This document shows positions 50,601 to 63,400 of a stretch of DNA of 64,000 nt, piece by piece. Position 1 is the first letter of the stretch; every line of letters begins with the position of its first letter. Both the position numbers and the translations under genes were made by a program. The notes beneath the pieces were generated by a model. That model was not told the origin of the DNA. It worked only from the letters and a program-made list of their open reading frames with translations, and searched no databases. This DNA is from Pelecanus crispus (lineage: Eukaryota; Chordata; Aves; Pelecaniformes; Pelecanidae): contig NC_134661.1 in the NCBI RefSeq assembly GCF_030463565.1, positions 8,518,542 to 8,582,541 on the forward strand. The letters run 5' to 3'.

Positions 50601-53600
50601 TGTAAGAGAGTGGTGTTGCTGCTGCAGTGAGGTTGCTTTCTGCGGTGTCAAGCAGGAGTCTGTCATGGCTCCCTGCGCTATGCACCAGAAACAAAGGACT
50701 TGGAAGAGGCGTTTGTTTAAAAACCTTTACTCTTGGGCTGGAGGTTTGAAACAGTGATCCTTCCTTTTTTTGTCTCGGATGCTGGTTCTGGTCTCTCTTC
50801 TGAAGTTTTATCTCAAAGGGCCCAGAAACAGAGTTATTGCTGTTCAGGCTTCTCCTTTGAGCGCTCCCTTTAGAAGCCCTGTTGCGGACTGCCATTGGAC
50901 CAAACACGATACAGTCCTTTGGAGAGATTTACTGCCTTGTTAAATGCTCACTTTCCAGGGTGTCAGGACTCTCTTGAGCATCTTTTGGCTCTGGCATTCA
51001 ATGCAAGACACTGAGTCACCTCTTGGAGTCCGGGTTTCTGTCTGTTCTGGTCCATCTTGCTGTCTGAGTCGCTGGCTCCTCTGGTATTAAACTGTAGTCC
51101 GTCTAACTTTGAAGAGAGTCCCACATTTCAGGTGACTTGAAGCAGCAGTCACATTGTCCCTGTTTGGCAGACCTGACTCCAGGTTCCTCATGTCGGCATG
51201 GCTTGTGTTAGCCTGTCTGAGCTCTGTCGGGCGCTGAGGTGCACTGGGACGGCAGGACGTAGCGTGGGTGTTCTCAGAGCACCACATCGGTGCGTGGTGA
51301 CGGGGGAAGGAGCGTGAGGAAGCCCTGAACTTAGCTTTCCAAAATTGCTTTCTCAAGACAAGGTGACTGTTTCCAATCCCTAGGATGGAATTGACCAGGT
51401 GATTCTAGTTGGCGGTGCCACACGGGTCCCCAAAGTGCAGGAGGTTTTGCTGAAAGCTGTGGGCAAGTGAGTATGTGAGGCCCCCTTCTAGTCTGTCTCC
51501 TATTGACAAGTTGCTGTTCGTGGCAGCAGCTGCAAAGCTGACGTCTGTTGCTTTTCACTTCATAGAGAAGAACTGGGCAAGAACATCAATGCCGATGAGG
51601 CTGCTGCTATGGGTGCAGTCTACCAGGCAGCTGCTCTGAGCAAAGCCTTTAAGGTGAAGCCTTTTGTTGTTCGGGATGCCGCTGTGTTTCCTATCCAGGT
51701 AACCCTTGGCTTTCTTTTTGTGCAAGGTTGGGGTAAATGGGGCTGTGCTGGGAGAAATGTTCCAGGTGATCTGCCGGATTCCTTTGAGTGAGGAACTTAG
51801 GGAGATCTTTCTGCTAATCTAACGAAGGCAGAAGAAAGTTGTAGGAGCACTCTATCCAAGAAGCCAGGTGTATAGAAACATCTGTTGAGAAATACTTGCT
51901 TGTCCCCCAACTTTTGCGTGAGGTAGAGCAGCCAAATGCTGCGGAAACCTCTGACGTAAGGTGCCGTAAGAGGAAGTTTGCAGTTGCTGAGTCACATTTT
52001 CTGTTTGCGATGCAGGTGGAGTTCACTCGTGAAGTTGAGGAGGAGGATAAATCTAAGAGTTTAAAGCATAACAAGAGGATTTTGTTCCAGCGCATGGCCC
52101 CCTATCCACAGCGCAAAGTTATCACTTTCAACCGCTACACAGATGACTTTGAGTTCTATGTCAACTATGGAGATCTGTCTTTCCTGAACCAGGATGACAT
52201 GCGGTGAGTCAAGGCAAGCGTCTGAGCAGGCAGCTCCACGGCAGTGCAATATGTCTAGCTGGAAAATGTTATTGGCAGGCAGGCCTGTGAGTCTGACTGG
52301 CCACCAGCGCATATTTGCAGATCTGTTCTCAGAGTCGTATGCGCTTTAGCAAACCGAACCGTGCTGGTTCCTTGCTTTGTGCGGTTGTCCATCGCTGCAA
52401 ACGTGAGCATGAGAAGTGGTTAGCTGTTCTGCAGCACAGTTATGTTAAGTTTTTTTTCTCTGCTTTTGTCTCTGTGTCATCAGGGTTTTTGGTTCTCTCA
52501 ATCTCACTACCGTGAGGCTAAAGGGAGTGGGGGACAGTTTCAAGAAGCACTCAGATTATGAATCCAAAGGCATCAAAGCTCACTTCAATATGGATGAGAG
52601 CGGAGTACTAAGTCTTGACCGGGTAAGCACCACCCTGTTGTGAGGCTTGTCAGCCTAAGTATTTTCCAGTCCTGTCCCTCTCTCTGGTGTTGACAGTCCG
52701 TGCTTAAAACTAATTCTGTGCTCCCCTCTCCAAGGTGGAATCAGTGTTTGAGACCTTGGTGGAAGACAAGCTGGAGGAGGAGTCAACGCTGACAAGTAAA
52801 TACCGAACTTTGATTTTCATACTGGCTGTTGCGTTTTACCTACAGTAGCTAGGATAACTAAAGCATATCATCGCTTTCAGTGGAGCAAGCACCATGGTTT
52901 TTGGGACGTAGAAATTAAATGGTTAGCCATAGCCTCTGATTGTGTATACAGCTCCAGATACCTGAAGGCCTTTGCAAGCGGCTTCTGGGTGCTGCCAGCA
53001 GCTCTGAAATGTCATATGCTCCTAAGGTGACTATGGCATGCATTGCAACTTGAAAAATACGAGTAGTTTCCTCTGTTCAGCCACAGCTGCTAATTTCAGG
53101 AGGTCTGTCCTGAAGTGAATCCCTGTATCCACAGCCCTGCAGTGTTCTCCCTTCTTGTTGTCTGGGTTGTGATGCCCTGATCCCTGCTTTACACTGCTCA
53201 GCTTTTTAGAGCACAGACTTCCTTGTAGAGAGGACTTGGAAATCCGCATGTTTGGAGGCAAAGGGGAGAGGCAGGGATGGCTAATGCAGCCACAGGTTGA
53301 AGCTTGAAGCTTTTTAGTGGAAGTTACAAATTTCAGGTCATAATCCAGCAGAGGTAGAGGCCCCGCTTGTCTGTGCATGCAAAACCACAAAGTGAGGTCA
53401 GGGAAGGATGGTTTTCTGGAGTGTGTGTAGCCCCCTGGTGATCATTATGGTTGTGAGGGGAAGAACTGAGCGCTGAACGTGACTTTCTTCCTCCTTTGGA
53501 TACACAATATTCTGGATTTTTTGTCTCCCATCGACAGAACTTGGAAACACCATCTCAAGTCTGTTTGGGGGTGGTGGCCCTACGCCAGAGACTGGAGAGA

Positions 53601-56600
53601 ACCTGACAGACTCGGTTCAGGTGAGCCCCAAGGGTGACTGCTAGCGGGAGGGAGCCCCTGGGTCTTGCTGTGGCCGCTAAAGAGGCAGCGATTTACGTGA
53701 GCAGAGCTAAAGGTGTCTGGCAGCATGTCAGGATTTTAAATATTTTCAGAAAGCGCTATATTCACCTTGAGTTTCATGTGGCATGCGTTTAAAGAAACTT
53801 GTGATCTTTTGCTCTCAAGTCCAGCAGTGGTGGACTGATGTCACAGGACTTGTTTCTGGGGAAGTCTCTCGTTTCTAAATTGTCCTGGTGCTCTATGGAT
53901 AGGCTTCTGCCTGGGTGTTGTCTGTGCAAGTGTCTAGCAGGCTCCTTGCTTTCTCCTGGGCCATATAGGCACAGCTGCCGTTATGCTAGCAGTAGTGATT
54001 AAGTTTCCTTCCAGTGAGACGAAAGCTCCTTGTCACAGAGTCGTGTCCTGCACTGAAGTGACTCTTAATATTCTAGCTCAGCACAGTCCCTTGCTAATGG
54101 CTGCTGTCACTGTGAGTGCTGGTTCTCGTCCGTATGTTTTTAGCAGAGAATTGTCTGTTCTGTGAAACATTTGCATGGAATTTCTGCATTAAAAACACCG
54201 TGTTGGTTTCCCCTTTACTTGCCTGTGATGACCAGGAAGAAGAAGAGAGCCTAGCAGAAACAGGTAAAGAGGAGCAGGGGGAGAAACAAGACCAGAGAAG
54301 TAGTGCAGAAGATGCCGGTGAAGAGCAGGGAGAAGAGAAACAGCAGTCTCCAGGACAGGCAGAAACTGCCCCTCCAAAAGCAGAGTCACAGAAAAAGGAA
54401 GGCAGCGAGAAATTAGTGTCTCAGGTGAGCATCAGACTGAAGGAATGGGACTGTGTTTTCAGTGTCTGAGAAGTGGAATTTCCTCAGTTGAATTCTTCTT
54501 TCCCTGTTAGTGCCCTGCCTTGGAAAAAAGTTGCAAAATCTGCAAATCTGTTCCCTTGCCTGAGAACGTACTTTATTTGTTACAGGATCCCAAAGAAAGT
54601 AGAGAAAATGCGAAAGAGGAGGAACTGTCCAAAAGTTCCAGTGACAGCACAGTTACCAAAACAGAGGAGGAGAAGAAGATCAAAGCACCCAAGAAGCAGA
54701 AGCTTGTCCACGAGATCACCATGGAAGTGGATGTAAATGATGTGCCTGACCCGCTGGAGGATGAACTAAAGAGCTCAATGAAAAAGTATGTTTGAAATGG
54801 CTCTGCTAGGTTAAAGCTTTAAGTAAAGGTAGTGAATTGCTTTGGAACAGCGATAGCTCATGTAGCACTGCTGTTGTCAGAAGCCGATTTATTTGATGTG
54901 GTGCTCGTCTAAAGGCACTTGCTACCTTTGATTTCTGTTCTCTTTGCACGTTAGACTCCAAGACTTGACAGTCAGAGATCTAGAGAAACAGGAAAGAGAA
55001 AAATCAGCCAACAGCTTGGAGTCATTCATCTTTGAGACCCAGGTAAGAGAGGGGTATAAAGAAATGAGAATTCCTGGAGAGCAGGCAGAAGTGTCTTACC
55101 CAGCTTGGCTGATCTGAATGCGGGGGAGTCGTTTGAGCTGGGGGAAGCTGATTTGAAGAGCCCAACTTTTGCCTTTCAGTCAGTTTTTCTGCTACCATCA
55201 GGCTTCCCAAGCCCATCTGGACTTGGGAGGTTTCCTTGACACAAAATGAATGTTTTCCTTCAGCGTGGCTAATGCATTACCGGTTTCCGGTGTCCCTTAT
55301 GTGCACTTACCTGTGTGTTTTGGAACAATTGCACTCGGGCTGTAAAGGAGCTACAGCTTCTCAAGATCTGTTGTGCAGAAGAGGCAACTAATGTTAAGTG
55401 TGTGTGAAATTAATGGTTGTCGCAGCTTTACCATCATAGACCTGGTGTGCGCGTGTGTCTATATACCTGGTGCGTTGCCATCCTGCTCCTGGTAATGCTG
55501 GGAGCAAGAGCTCAGATTTGGGAGGGTTGCATGAGAATCTCCTGGCCAGTGCAGGCGGCACCCCAGGAGTTTACAGTCCAGCCCAGTTGCAAGTGGGCGA
55601 CCTGGTTGTTTTATGCTTCCACGCTTGGTGGTATTTGACGGGAGTGCTTGCTTTGTTCTTTTCAGGACAAGCTTTACCAAGAGGAGTATCAGTTTGTCTC
55701 AACAGAGGAGCAAAGAGAAGAAATTTCCAGAAAGCTTAGCGAGGCATCCAGTTGGATGGAGGAGGAGGGCTATGCAGCCACAACTAAGGTATTGCTGCGT
55801 GTAGTCAGGATGCCAGTCTGCTATCGCTGACATGGAAATGACCACACAGGCTGACAGAGTATTGATCCATCTTGATCCTGTAATCTGGTTCTTGAAAGCT
55901 TCTTGCTTCCTCAGTGCGTTATGCACAGAACAAAATACGAAGTTCTTCCAGCCACGGGTGCGTCTTCAACAGCTTCCGCAGTAACCTGTTGATTCCACAT
56001 CAGGCTTAGTCACGTGGCTCTCTTTACTGTATGGAAATAATATATTTGATAGAGAGAACGACAAAAACTGCAGTTTTAACTTCTGAGGTTTATAATGTTA
56101 GACAGTGGGCAAACTAATTGTCTCCTTTTCCCTCTCCCCCATTTGCAGGAGCTGAAAGACAAGCTTTCAGAGCTGAAAAAGCTTTGTAGGAACCTCTTCT
56201 TCCGTGTCGAGGAAAGGAGGAAGTGGCCGGAACGCCTGGCTGCCCTGGAAAGTCTGCTCAACCACTCAACCATCTTTCTCAAGTAAGAGCAAGCTGTTGG
56301 GAAGAAGAGTCATGCAGCTGGTAATGTAAGAGGTGCCAGCAGAATATGACCAGATCAAATGTGTTCTGGAAGTCACTAGCACTTCTCAAGAAAAGATGAT
56401 CAAAACCCTGCTTGCTAGTGCTGAGTTCTGCAGAACTCACTAACAGAAGCGTGCCAGCTCCGTTTAAACTGGGGGGACAGGAAGTGTCCATCGCTGTATG
56501 AACCATGTGCAAGCGGATTTTTCCCTCTTGATCCTATGGCCTCAGCTCTTTCCGTCTAACCTGTTTTTCTGATCTGGTGATAGCTGCATTTGCTGGCTCT

Positions 56601-59182
56601 GTATTCCATTCTTAGCATCCAGAGATTGATTTAGTACTCTGTTTCCTGTAGATGCGAGACACACATAAATGTAAAATGTACTAATTGGTATGTGCAGTGG
56701 CTAGTTGTTATTATGATTACTGGAGCTGTAAACACTGAGCTGCCAAGGTGCAATCTGTTTATTTTAACAGAAATAAACTTTCTTCTTATCTTTAAGGGGA
56801 GCCCGAATGATTCCAGAGTCTGACCAGATATTCACAGAAGTGGAACTGAGTACGCTGGAAAAAGCCATCAATGAAACAACGGTAATAAAGGCTCGAATGA
56901 TTCTGGGGGAGGGCGGGGGTGGCAGTTTGGGTTGTATTTCCTGTCTGAAGTAACAGGTTATGTACTTTGACTCAAGGTCATGGAATAGAGCGTGTGTGTC
57001 TTGTTCCCAAGCCACCAGCGAACCTCTTCTGTGTTTCAGCGTTTTCTAATGCCCAGCTTGACCCCAGACTGCTTTGGGGGGATATGGTTCTTGTGTTGTG
57101 GGCGGACAGTTGTCTCTAGGAGTGGAGGTGTAGCCCAGTAACCTGGCCGCAGTTTTTAAAAGTGGATGCTGGGTTTTGGGGGTTCTGTTTCTTCATTTTG
57201 CATATGTCTGGGTAACAAAGAAGCTGGTGGAAAGGTAACAGGGAGCAGCATTATCCTGAGTAAATTAGAAGGCCCAGGAGTGGTGGCTTTGAAATACTGA
57301 TGTACAGTGGTTCCTGGAACCAAAGAGCATCCGAAAAGCACCTCTTCTTTCCTATCCCACAGATCTGGAAAAATGAGACAGTGGCTGAACAGAACAAGCT
57401 CTCTCCTACTGAGAAACCCATCCTGCTGTCCAAAGATATAGAGCTAAAGATAGCAGCCCTGGACAGGGAAGTGCAGTATCTTCTGAATAAGGCCAAGTTT
57501 GCAAAACCCAAACCCAAAAAGGAGAACACCACCACAAAAACCGATTCAGGCAAGAATGCTACAGCAACCTCTGAGACTGAGAACACTATCCCTCCCACGG
57601 AGGGGAAACAAGAAGGTAAGGAGCGGGTGGGGAGCGTGTATATAACTTCTAGTATATAATTACCATGTGTAATGCACTCATAGCTCTCTGCCTTGAGTGA
57701 AAGGCAGCTAAATAAGTGAAGACAGTAATTAACGGTAGGATCAAATGATCCTCCTCTTAGTTTTCAAAGACAGTGGGGAAAATCTAGGTGTGGTGGTGTC
57801 CTTTTCCCCCCACCATTTTTTCGGGTGTTGGGTTTGTTTTCTTTTTTTTTTTTCTGTGAAGGGACAGAAAGTATTTATAAACTTCCTAGGATGGTTAGTC
57901 AAGTGTCTGGCTGGTTGCCTTGCAAGAAAGATAAGCCATCAATTCCATTCTGTGTGTCCAGAGTAAGTATTCAGGGTCATGGCCTATGTCAAGGAACAGA
58001 ATGAGCTGTTGATGAGAAAGGTTGGTGGCTTAGGTGGACCCCAGGAGGAAAAGAAAAAAAAAAAAAAAATCTCTTGGGACACTAAGACTTGCGGTTTTCT
58101 GAACTCTTTAAGATCCTCAGGTTCTGAGTGCCGTGGTCCTTTTAAATCTAGACTGCTGTTTGTCAGCAGAGTTCCCTGCCACTTCCTCTGGCCTGAGTAA
58201 GAGATGCTGCTTATAGTCACAGCTCCAAAGATGACTTGCCTGTGCAACCTGTGCAATCTCCAGAGCTCCTAGGGACATAAAGCCTGGCAGACAGAGGCAG
58301 TGAGAAATCAGGAGCGGTTCTGTGATGCTTCTGAGTGTTACAGAGATCCACTGTGAGACTGAATTGCCACAGTCCTGCTGAGGCACCACAGCTGGCTTGT
58401 TTGTAAACCTTGCTGCTAGTCATCTCATGTCCCTGCACCTAATCACCTAGGTGTTCTCCCCTAATTTTTGCGCTGTTTCTTTCTGCTTTAAATGTAGACA
58501 AACCTGAGGATATTGGTCCAGCCAAGGAACCGCCTACAGCTGAGAAAGTAGCAACAGATGATGAGCCTGGATCAGACTCTGGTGGGTAAACGTTTGACTA
58601 ACAGTCTGGAACTTGGTAGCTACAAGCGCAAGCTGTCCGTGTGCTTCCTTCCATCTTTTTAGCTGTAGGAGAATGGTAGAACCCCCTATAGCGAAGCAAT
58701 TGTTAATTCCGTAAAGAGGAAGACACAAATTTTGGTTCCTCGCTGTTCCTACGTTTTCATTGTTCAGTGTGAAGTTATAACGTACCACTGCTGCCTGCCT
58801 TGGCAGCTGCTTTATGCGGCCTGCCTTGGTCATGACAGTTTATAGCCAGTCTGTAAGCCTGTCTTTGTTAAAGAGATGATGTGCAGGTGTGTGTCTGCTC
58901 TGCCAGTCCTGTTGTGAGGACAGCAATGTTCAGCAGGTGGAGAGCAGTAATGTCTTGAGCTCTTTGGTGCCGAGGATCAGTCCTCAAAGCATTCCCCTGA
59001 CTTCTGTACCACAGACTGAGAGTTTGGTGGAATACTTAATGCATGTCAGTGACTTTGAGCGCTGCTTTGTATGCTGTAAAAACTGTTGCAGTATGTAACT
59101 GAGTCTACTTCATTACGCAGGGTCCAAAAAAGAGAAGAAGACAGAAGCTGGAGGAGAAAGCAGGAAAAACGATGAGTTATAA
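44643..59182 (+). CDS. HYOU1: HYOU1 (ORP150/GRP170), ER lumenal Hsp110-type chaperone
   Basis: Twenty-four coding exons: 44643-44715, 44991-45084, 46347-46425, 46755-46909, 47013-47089, 48051-48232, 48837-48952, 49730-49913, 50346-50480, 51384-51466, 51566-51698, 52016-52203, 52484-52622, 52735-52795, 53538-53620, 54236-54424, 54586-54785, 54955-55042, 55666-55788, 56149-56282, 56797-56881, 57363-57615, 58498-58581 and 59121-59182. They total 3,000 nt, 999 aa, as in human. HYOU1 is a large Hsp70-family chaperone and nucleotide-exchange factor for BiP in the ER lumen. A signal peptide ([18 protein letters not shown]) opens it. ATPase motifs include [35 protein letters not shown] and [11 protein letters not shown] (near 371). 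An acidic, poorly conserved linker spans about 595-724, a helical C-terminal part follows, and the end is the retention signal NDEL. The donor at 47090 (GTTGGA) is weak. The intron after 53620 and others show nothing else. Confidence 0.97.
45085..46346 (+). other. HYOU1: HYOU1 intron 2
   Basis: Unique AT-moderate intronic sequence of 1.26 kb. No repeat, RNA gene or conserved frame is visible. Confidence 0.5.
47090..48050 (+). other. HYOU1: HYOU1 intron 5
   Basis: About 960 bases of intron begin with the weak donor GTTGGA and end in CTCTTTCAG. I see no other feature in it. Confidence 0.5.
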
Positions 59183-60165
59183 CACCCCTGAAATCCCACT
59201 AGTGTCAACATCTATTTATTTCATGGTTACTTTCTTGATTTTATAATGGACCTGGTTTAGTCATGATGTAAATGGAACACAACAAACAGTGACAACAAAA
59301 TGGGATAGAGATGTAAATTTTTATTTTTTCTTTCTGGGGATTTTGCCGCTACTAACTTAGTGAATTGTTTTTTGTTTTTCTTACGTGTTTAAAGGTGGCA
59401 GTTTGCCCACCAAGAATTGTCTCTCTTTTGGTACAGAAGTCACCAAAGTGACTTTTCTGTGGAGAAAAAGCAGTAGAGAAACATCTTAAGCTTTAGGAAG
59501 TAACTTCGAACATAAACTGTGCCACACCTCCTCTGGTGAAGATAAATGGGATTGATGCAGAAGCGTACGTAGCTGAGATGGTGGTGTCTTTGCGTACGAG
59601 GCCCTAGCTTAAAGAAATTGTGTGGTTTCAGCTGACGGGAGCTGTGTTCTCATTTGGATTCGTGGGATGGTGGAACGGAATTGGGGAGGCGGACAGTGTC
59701 TATTTTCCATAGACTGTTGTTAAGCCCACCTCTATCCCTGCTCTGTAGCAGAGTCTGAAAACGGTGAATTGAGACTTGACAAAAAGATTGTGTTTATAGT
59801 TTACTATAAAATGAAAAGCTCGGAAACGGCAACGCTGAATGCGAAGGCGCCCGAAAGAAGAAAGGTGTTAGTGCTTCTTGTAGGCAGAACAACCACCGGT
59901 GACGGACTGCAGAGGAGGTAGGGGGTGAGGCAGAAACCAAACTGGCAGAGTTAATCGTAACTATCCTCCTTCCTCTGTATCTTGTGTCCTCGGCCTGGCT
60001 TCATCGTGACGCTCCGTGTCCTTGGCCGCGGCCTCCTGGCCCCTCGGTGCTGCAATACACGAGTGGAGTCTGCGATCGACTCGTGCGGACGCCCGTGAAT
60101 GTGCATCTGCTGTCGTGCTCCATTTTTTGGCCTCTTCAACCAAAAATAAAAAAGACACTTCCTGA
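59183..60165 (+). other. HYOU1: HYOU1 3' UTR
   Basis: AT-rich non-coding sequence runs from the NDEL stop to a poly(A) signal. The AT content falls sharply at about 60185, where the SLC37A4 CpG island starts, so HYOU1 ends within about 100 bases of the next promoter. Confidence 0.7.
60145..60150 (+). terminator. HYOU1: HYOU1 poly(A) signal
   Basis: AATAAA within CAAAAATAAAAAAG is the last AT-rich element before the SLC37A4 CpG island. Confidence 0.6.
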
Positions 60166-60189
60166 CGTTCTCTTAAAAACGCTTCGCTT

Positions 60190-60461
60190 TGTTTGCCGCG
60201 GGGGCGGACCGGGGCGGCGGGGCCGCGGCGGCGCGGGGGGGGCCGCGGGGCGGGCGGGGCGCGGCGGCCAATGGGAGCGGCGGGGCGGGACTTCCGGCGG
60301 GGCGGGGCGGGGAGGAGCCGGGGCTGCGGCAGGAGCCGGTGGTGCTCGCCGGTCCCTCCGCCCGCGCCGTCCCCTCGCCCGCTCGCGGGGCCGGGCCCTC
60401 GGCCGTCCCGTCCCGTCCCGTCCCGTCCGGTCCCCGCCTGGCCGCGGAGGAGTGCGGCGGG
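60190..60461 (+). promoter_or_regulatory. SLC37A4: SLC37A4 CpG-island promoter and leader
   Basis: A dense CpG island with a CCAAT box (60268-60272), an ETS-type ACTTCCGG (60290-60297) and several GC boxes, without TATA. A short pentamer repeat (GTCCC, about five units, 60405-60428) lies in the probable leader. Confidence 0.65.
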
Positions 60462-63400
60462 ATGGCGGCCGGCGGGTACGGGCGGTACCGGGCCGTGATC
60501 TTCGCGGCCATGTTCGTCGGGTACACGCTGTACTACTTCAACCGCAAAACATTCTCGTTCGTCATGCCCGCCGTCATGGCCGAGGTGCCGCTGGGGAAGG
60601 ACGAGCTGGGTGAGTGCCGGTCCCCGGGACCCTCCCCGCCCCGGGTCCCCCCGCCGCCCTCGCTGCTGGCTCTAACGGGGGGGCAGGCCGCCGTGCCGCC
60701 TGGCTGAGGTGCGTCCCGGGCTCTGCCCCGCCGCAGGTCTCATCACCAGCAGCCAGTCCGCGGCGTACGCCATCAGCAAGTTCGTCAGCGGCGTCCTCTC
60801 CGACCAGATGAGCGCCCGCTGGCTCTTCTCCTCCGGCCTCCTGATGGTGGGCTTGGTCAACGTGGTCTTCTCCTGGAGCTCCACCGTCACGGCCTTCGCC
60901 GGGCTCTGGTTCCTCAACGGCTTGGCCCAGGGACTGGGCTGGCCGCCCTGTGGGAAGATACTGCGAAAAGTAAGCGTTTGCTAGGAAAGGCGAGGGGGAA
61001 ACTTCGCGCGGCTCTTCTTCTAAGCTCTCCTGGCAGCAGATCTGAGCAGACCGCGTTGCAGGAATGCTTGCTCCGAATCCAGAGGAACTCGCACCTATTC
61101 CTGCTTCCTTCTAGCCAAGGAGGTCGAAAGCACGAGCTGTGCTTTCTTCTGCCTGCGGAGCAAGTTTCCGTGCACAAGGTTTTACTTATTCTGGCAAATG
61201 TTCAAAAAGTTTATTAGCCCTTGCATTTATGCACCCCGTTTCTAGCTCAGTTTGATAAGTAATGCCTCCCGGTAGCAGACCTTCTCCGCTGTAAGAGATG
61301 TCATTTGTCAGAATCTGGTGTTTTAAGCGTGCAGGCAGAGGTCTGCTTGTCTCTGCCGTTGTGGCGGTTTGGCTGCTGGGCAAGGAGCGATAAGCAGAAT
61401 TCCATCTGCACGCTCAGGGAACTCAGGAATTGTAAATTGCAGGCTGTTCAGGTAGAAAACCAGGTAACATACGGAGGAACGGCGTGAGTCAAGCCTCTAA
61501 GCTGCCTGTATGTGGGTTTCATGACAGTCTAAATGGAACAGATCAATTTCTGCCTCAGGGCAGAAGAAAGGGAGGTCAGCTGTATGCTAACATCTCTTGA
61601 AAGATGTGAAATCCAGGAACGCACATACTCATGAGACGAGGGGAGACGAACAATGCATTGCCCTTCTGTGAGGCAGTCTAGCTGGCGAGAAAAGGACTGT
61701 CCGCGATGGTTGTGTGCACAGAAAGGAAGCTCCCGAATAATGGAAACAATACGCACAGTGTTTTCTGAAGGCGTTTGTGAATGTAGCACTCAGACATTTT
61801 CCCTGCCGACAACCGCCACCCAAGTGGTTCTGGCTCTGAGCGCACGTTGCCGCGCAGAGCCGGTCGTGCCTGATACTTAGTGCAAGAGGGAGTCCTAAAG
61901 TTACCCTGTGGCTCTCTGCGTGTCTGTTTGCGGTCCTGTGCCAGCAGACCTTTCCAGGAGAACGGTGTTCCTAGCGAGTATGCAGAACCGTGCGCTCTTA
62001 AATTTGCCTCTCCCAGCCCGTGTCTCGGTTTCACCATCTGTAAATGGAAATAACTCCGAGCTGGCTCGTGGTGTGAGCACCTGTCAAGCTCCTGCAGCTG
62101 ATGCTTGCATAACGTTTGGGGTTCCCTGCGTGACTAAGGGAGCAAAGAGCAGGTACTCCCTTTACCTGCTTTTGTAGATCTGAGTCTGAATTGTCCCAAA
62201 CCCGCAGCATGGGCCTTGACTGAGGGTTTTTAGGTGCAGCATCGCTTTTTCTCAGACCTCATGCCATTTTTCTTGTTGTTGCACAGTGGTTTGAGCCTTC
62301 CCAGTTTGGGACTTGGTGGGCAATCCTGTCTACAAGCATGAACTTGGCTGGAGGCTTAGGCCCCCTTGTCGCTGCTCTCGTGTCTCTGAACTACGATTGG
62401 CGCATGACTTTGTCCTTCTCTGGCTTCATCTGCGTGGTTGTCTCTTTTGTTTGCCTTGTCCTGATTAAAAACGAACCGTCGGATGTTGGGCTACCCAACA
62501 TTGACCAAGGAGCCAAGAAAGGGAAGAAAGGTGAGCACGAGACTTCGCTGTAAGTGGGCAGCCGCGGGAGAAGGTGCGGTGCCTTCTGTCTGTGTTCTGG
62601 CACAAACGTGTCACTCTCGGTGTACCGAGACCTCCGTCCTTCCCACTTCCCAAAATCGCTGCTCGGCGGGATACGCGTGAGGGGTTGTTTTCGGCGGCTT
62701 TATTCTGGTAACTGTCAAGCTGCCATGTTGAAGTTATAAATCGTATAAACCAAGCCCCAGCGTAATTTTGTGGGAGGGGGATGGTGTATGGGCTTCTGAG
62801 ACTGTCACAGCAAAGCGCAGCAGAGCAGAGGAAGAGCCTGACCGCCAATTAATTCTGTTCCTTGGCCTGCCAGCGACCCTGTGTGTATCGCTGAGACGCT
62901 CGTGGCTGGCTGTTCCATCTCCCTGTCTGTGTAATGTTTTCCTACTAACAGTGCCCTTGTTTTCTTGGGGCTTTATTTGCTTAGGCCATGCGCCGAGTCT
63001 CCTGGGGGGGTGGTACCGGCAAGAGAGAAAAAACGCAACAGCAGGGAATGCTTCCTTAAGCCTGACCTTCTTCTCCGTTTTGCCAGAGGACAGGCAGTTC
63101 TCCCCTCACCCCGCCGTGGGCTCTCTTGACCCCTGGCTTGCGGTGGACTCTGCTCAGTGTTTTCTGCCCTAACCTAGGACATCTAGTTAGTAAATGTTTG
63201 TTCAGACCACTGAGTGTGGTGCTCCTCCGAAAGCAGAACAGGTAGAGGGGAATTGCAACAGAGGTTTGCTGTAGGATTTTAAAGGCCAGTGGAAACTCAG
63301 CCTACCTTCTGCACTGTCCTGCGATGCCTGTGCTGCTAGACTTGACCTCTTTGTGTACAAAACCAATATTGCTTCCCCAGAGCGTTCTCTGGGGAAGGGA

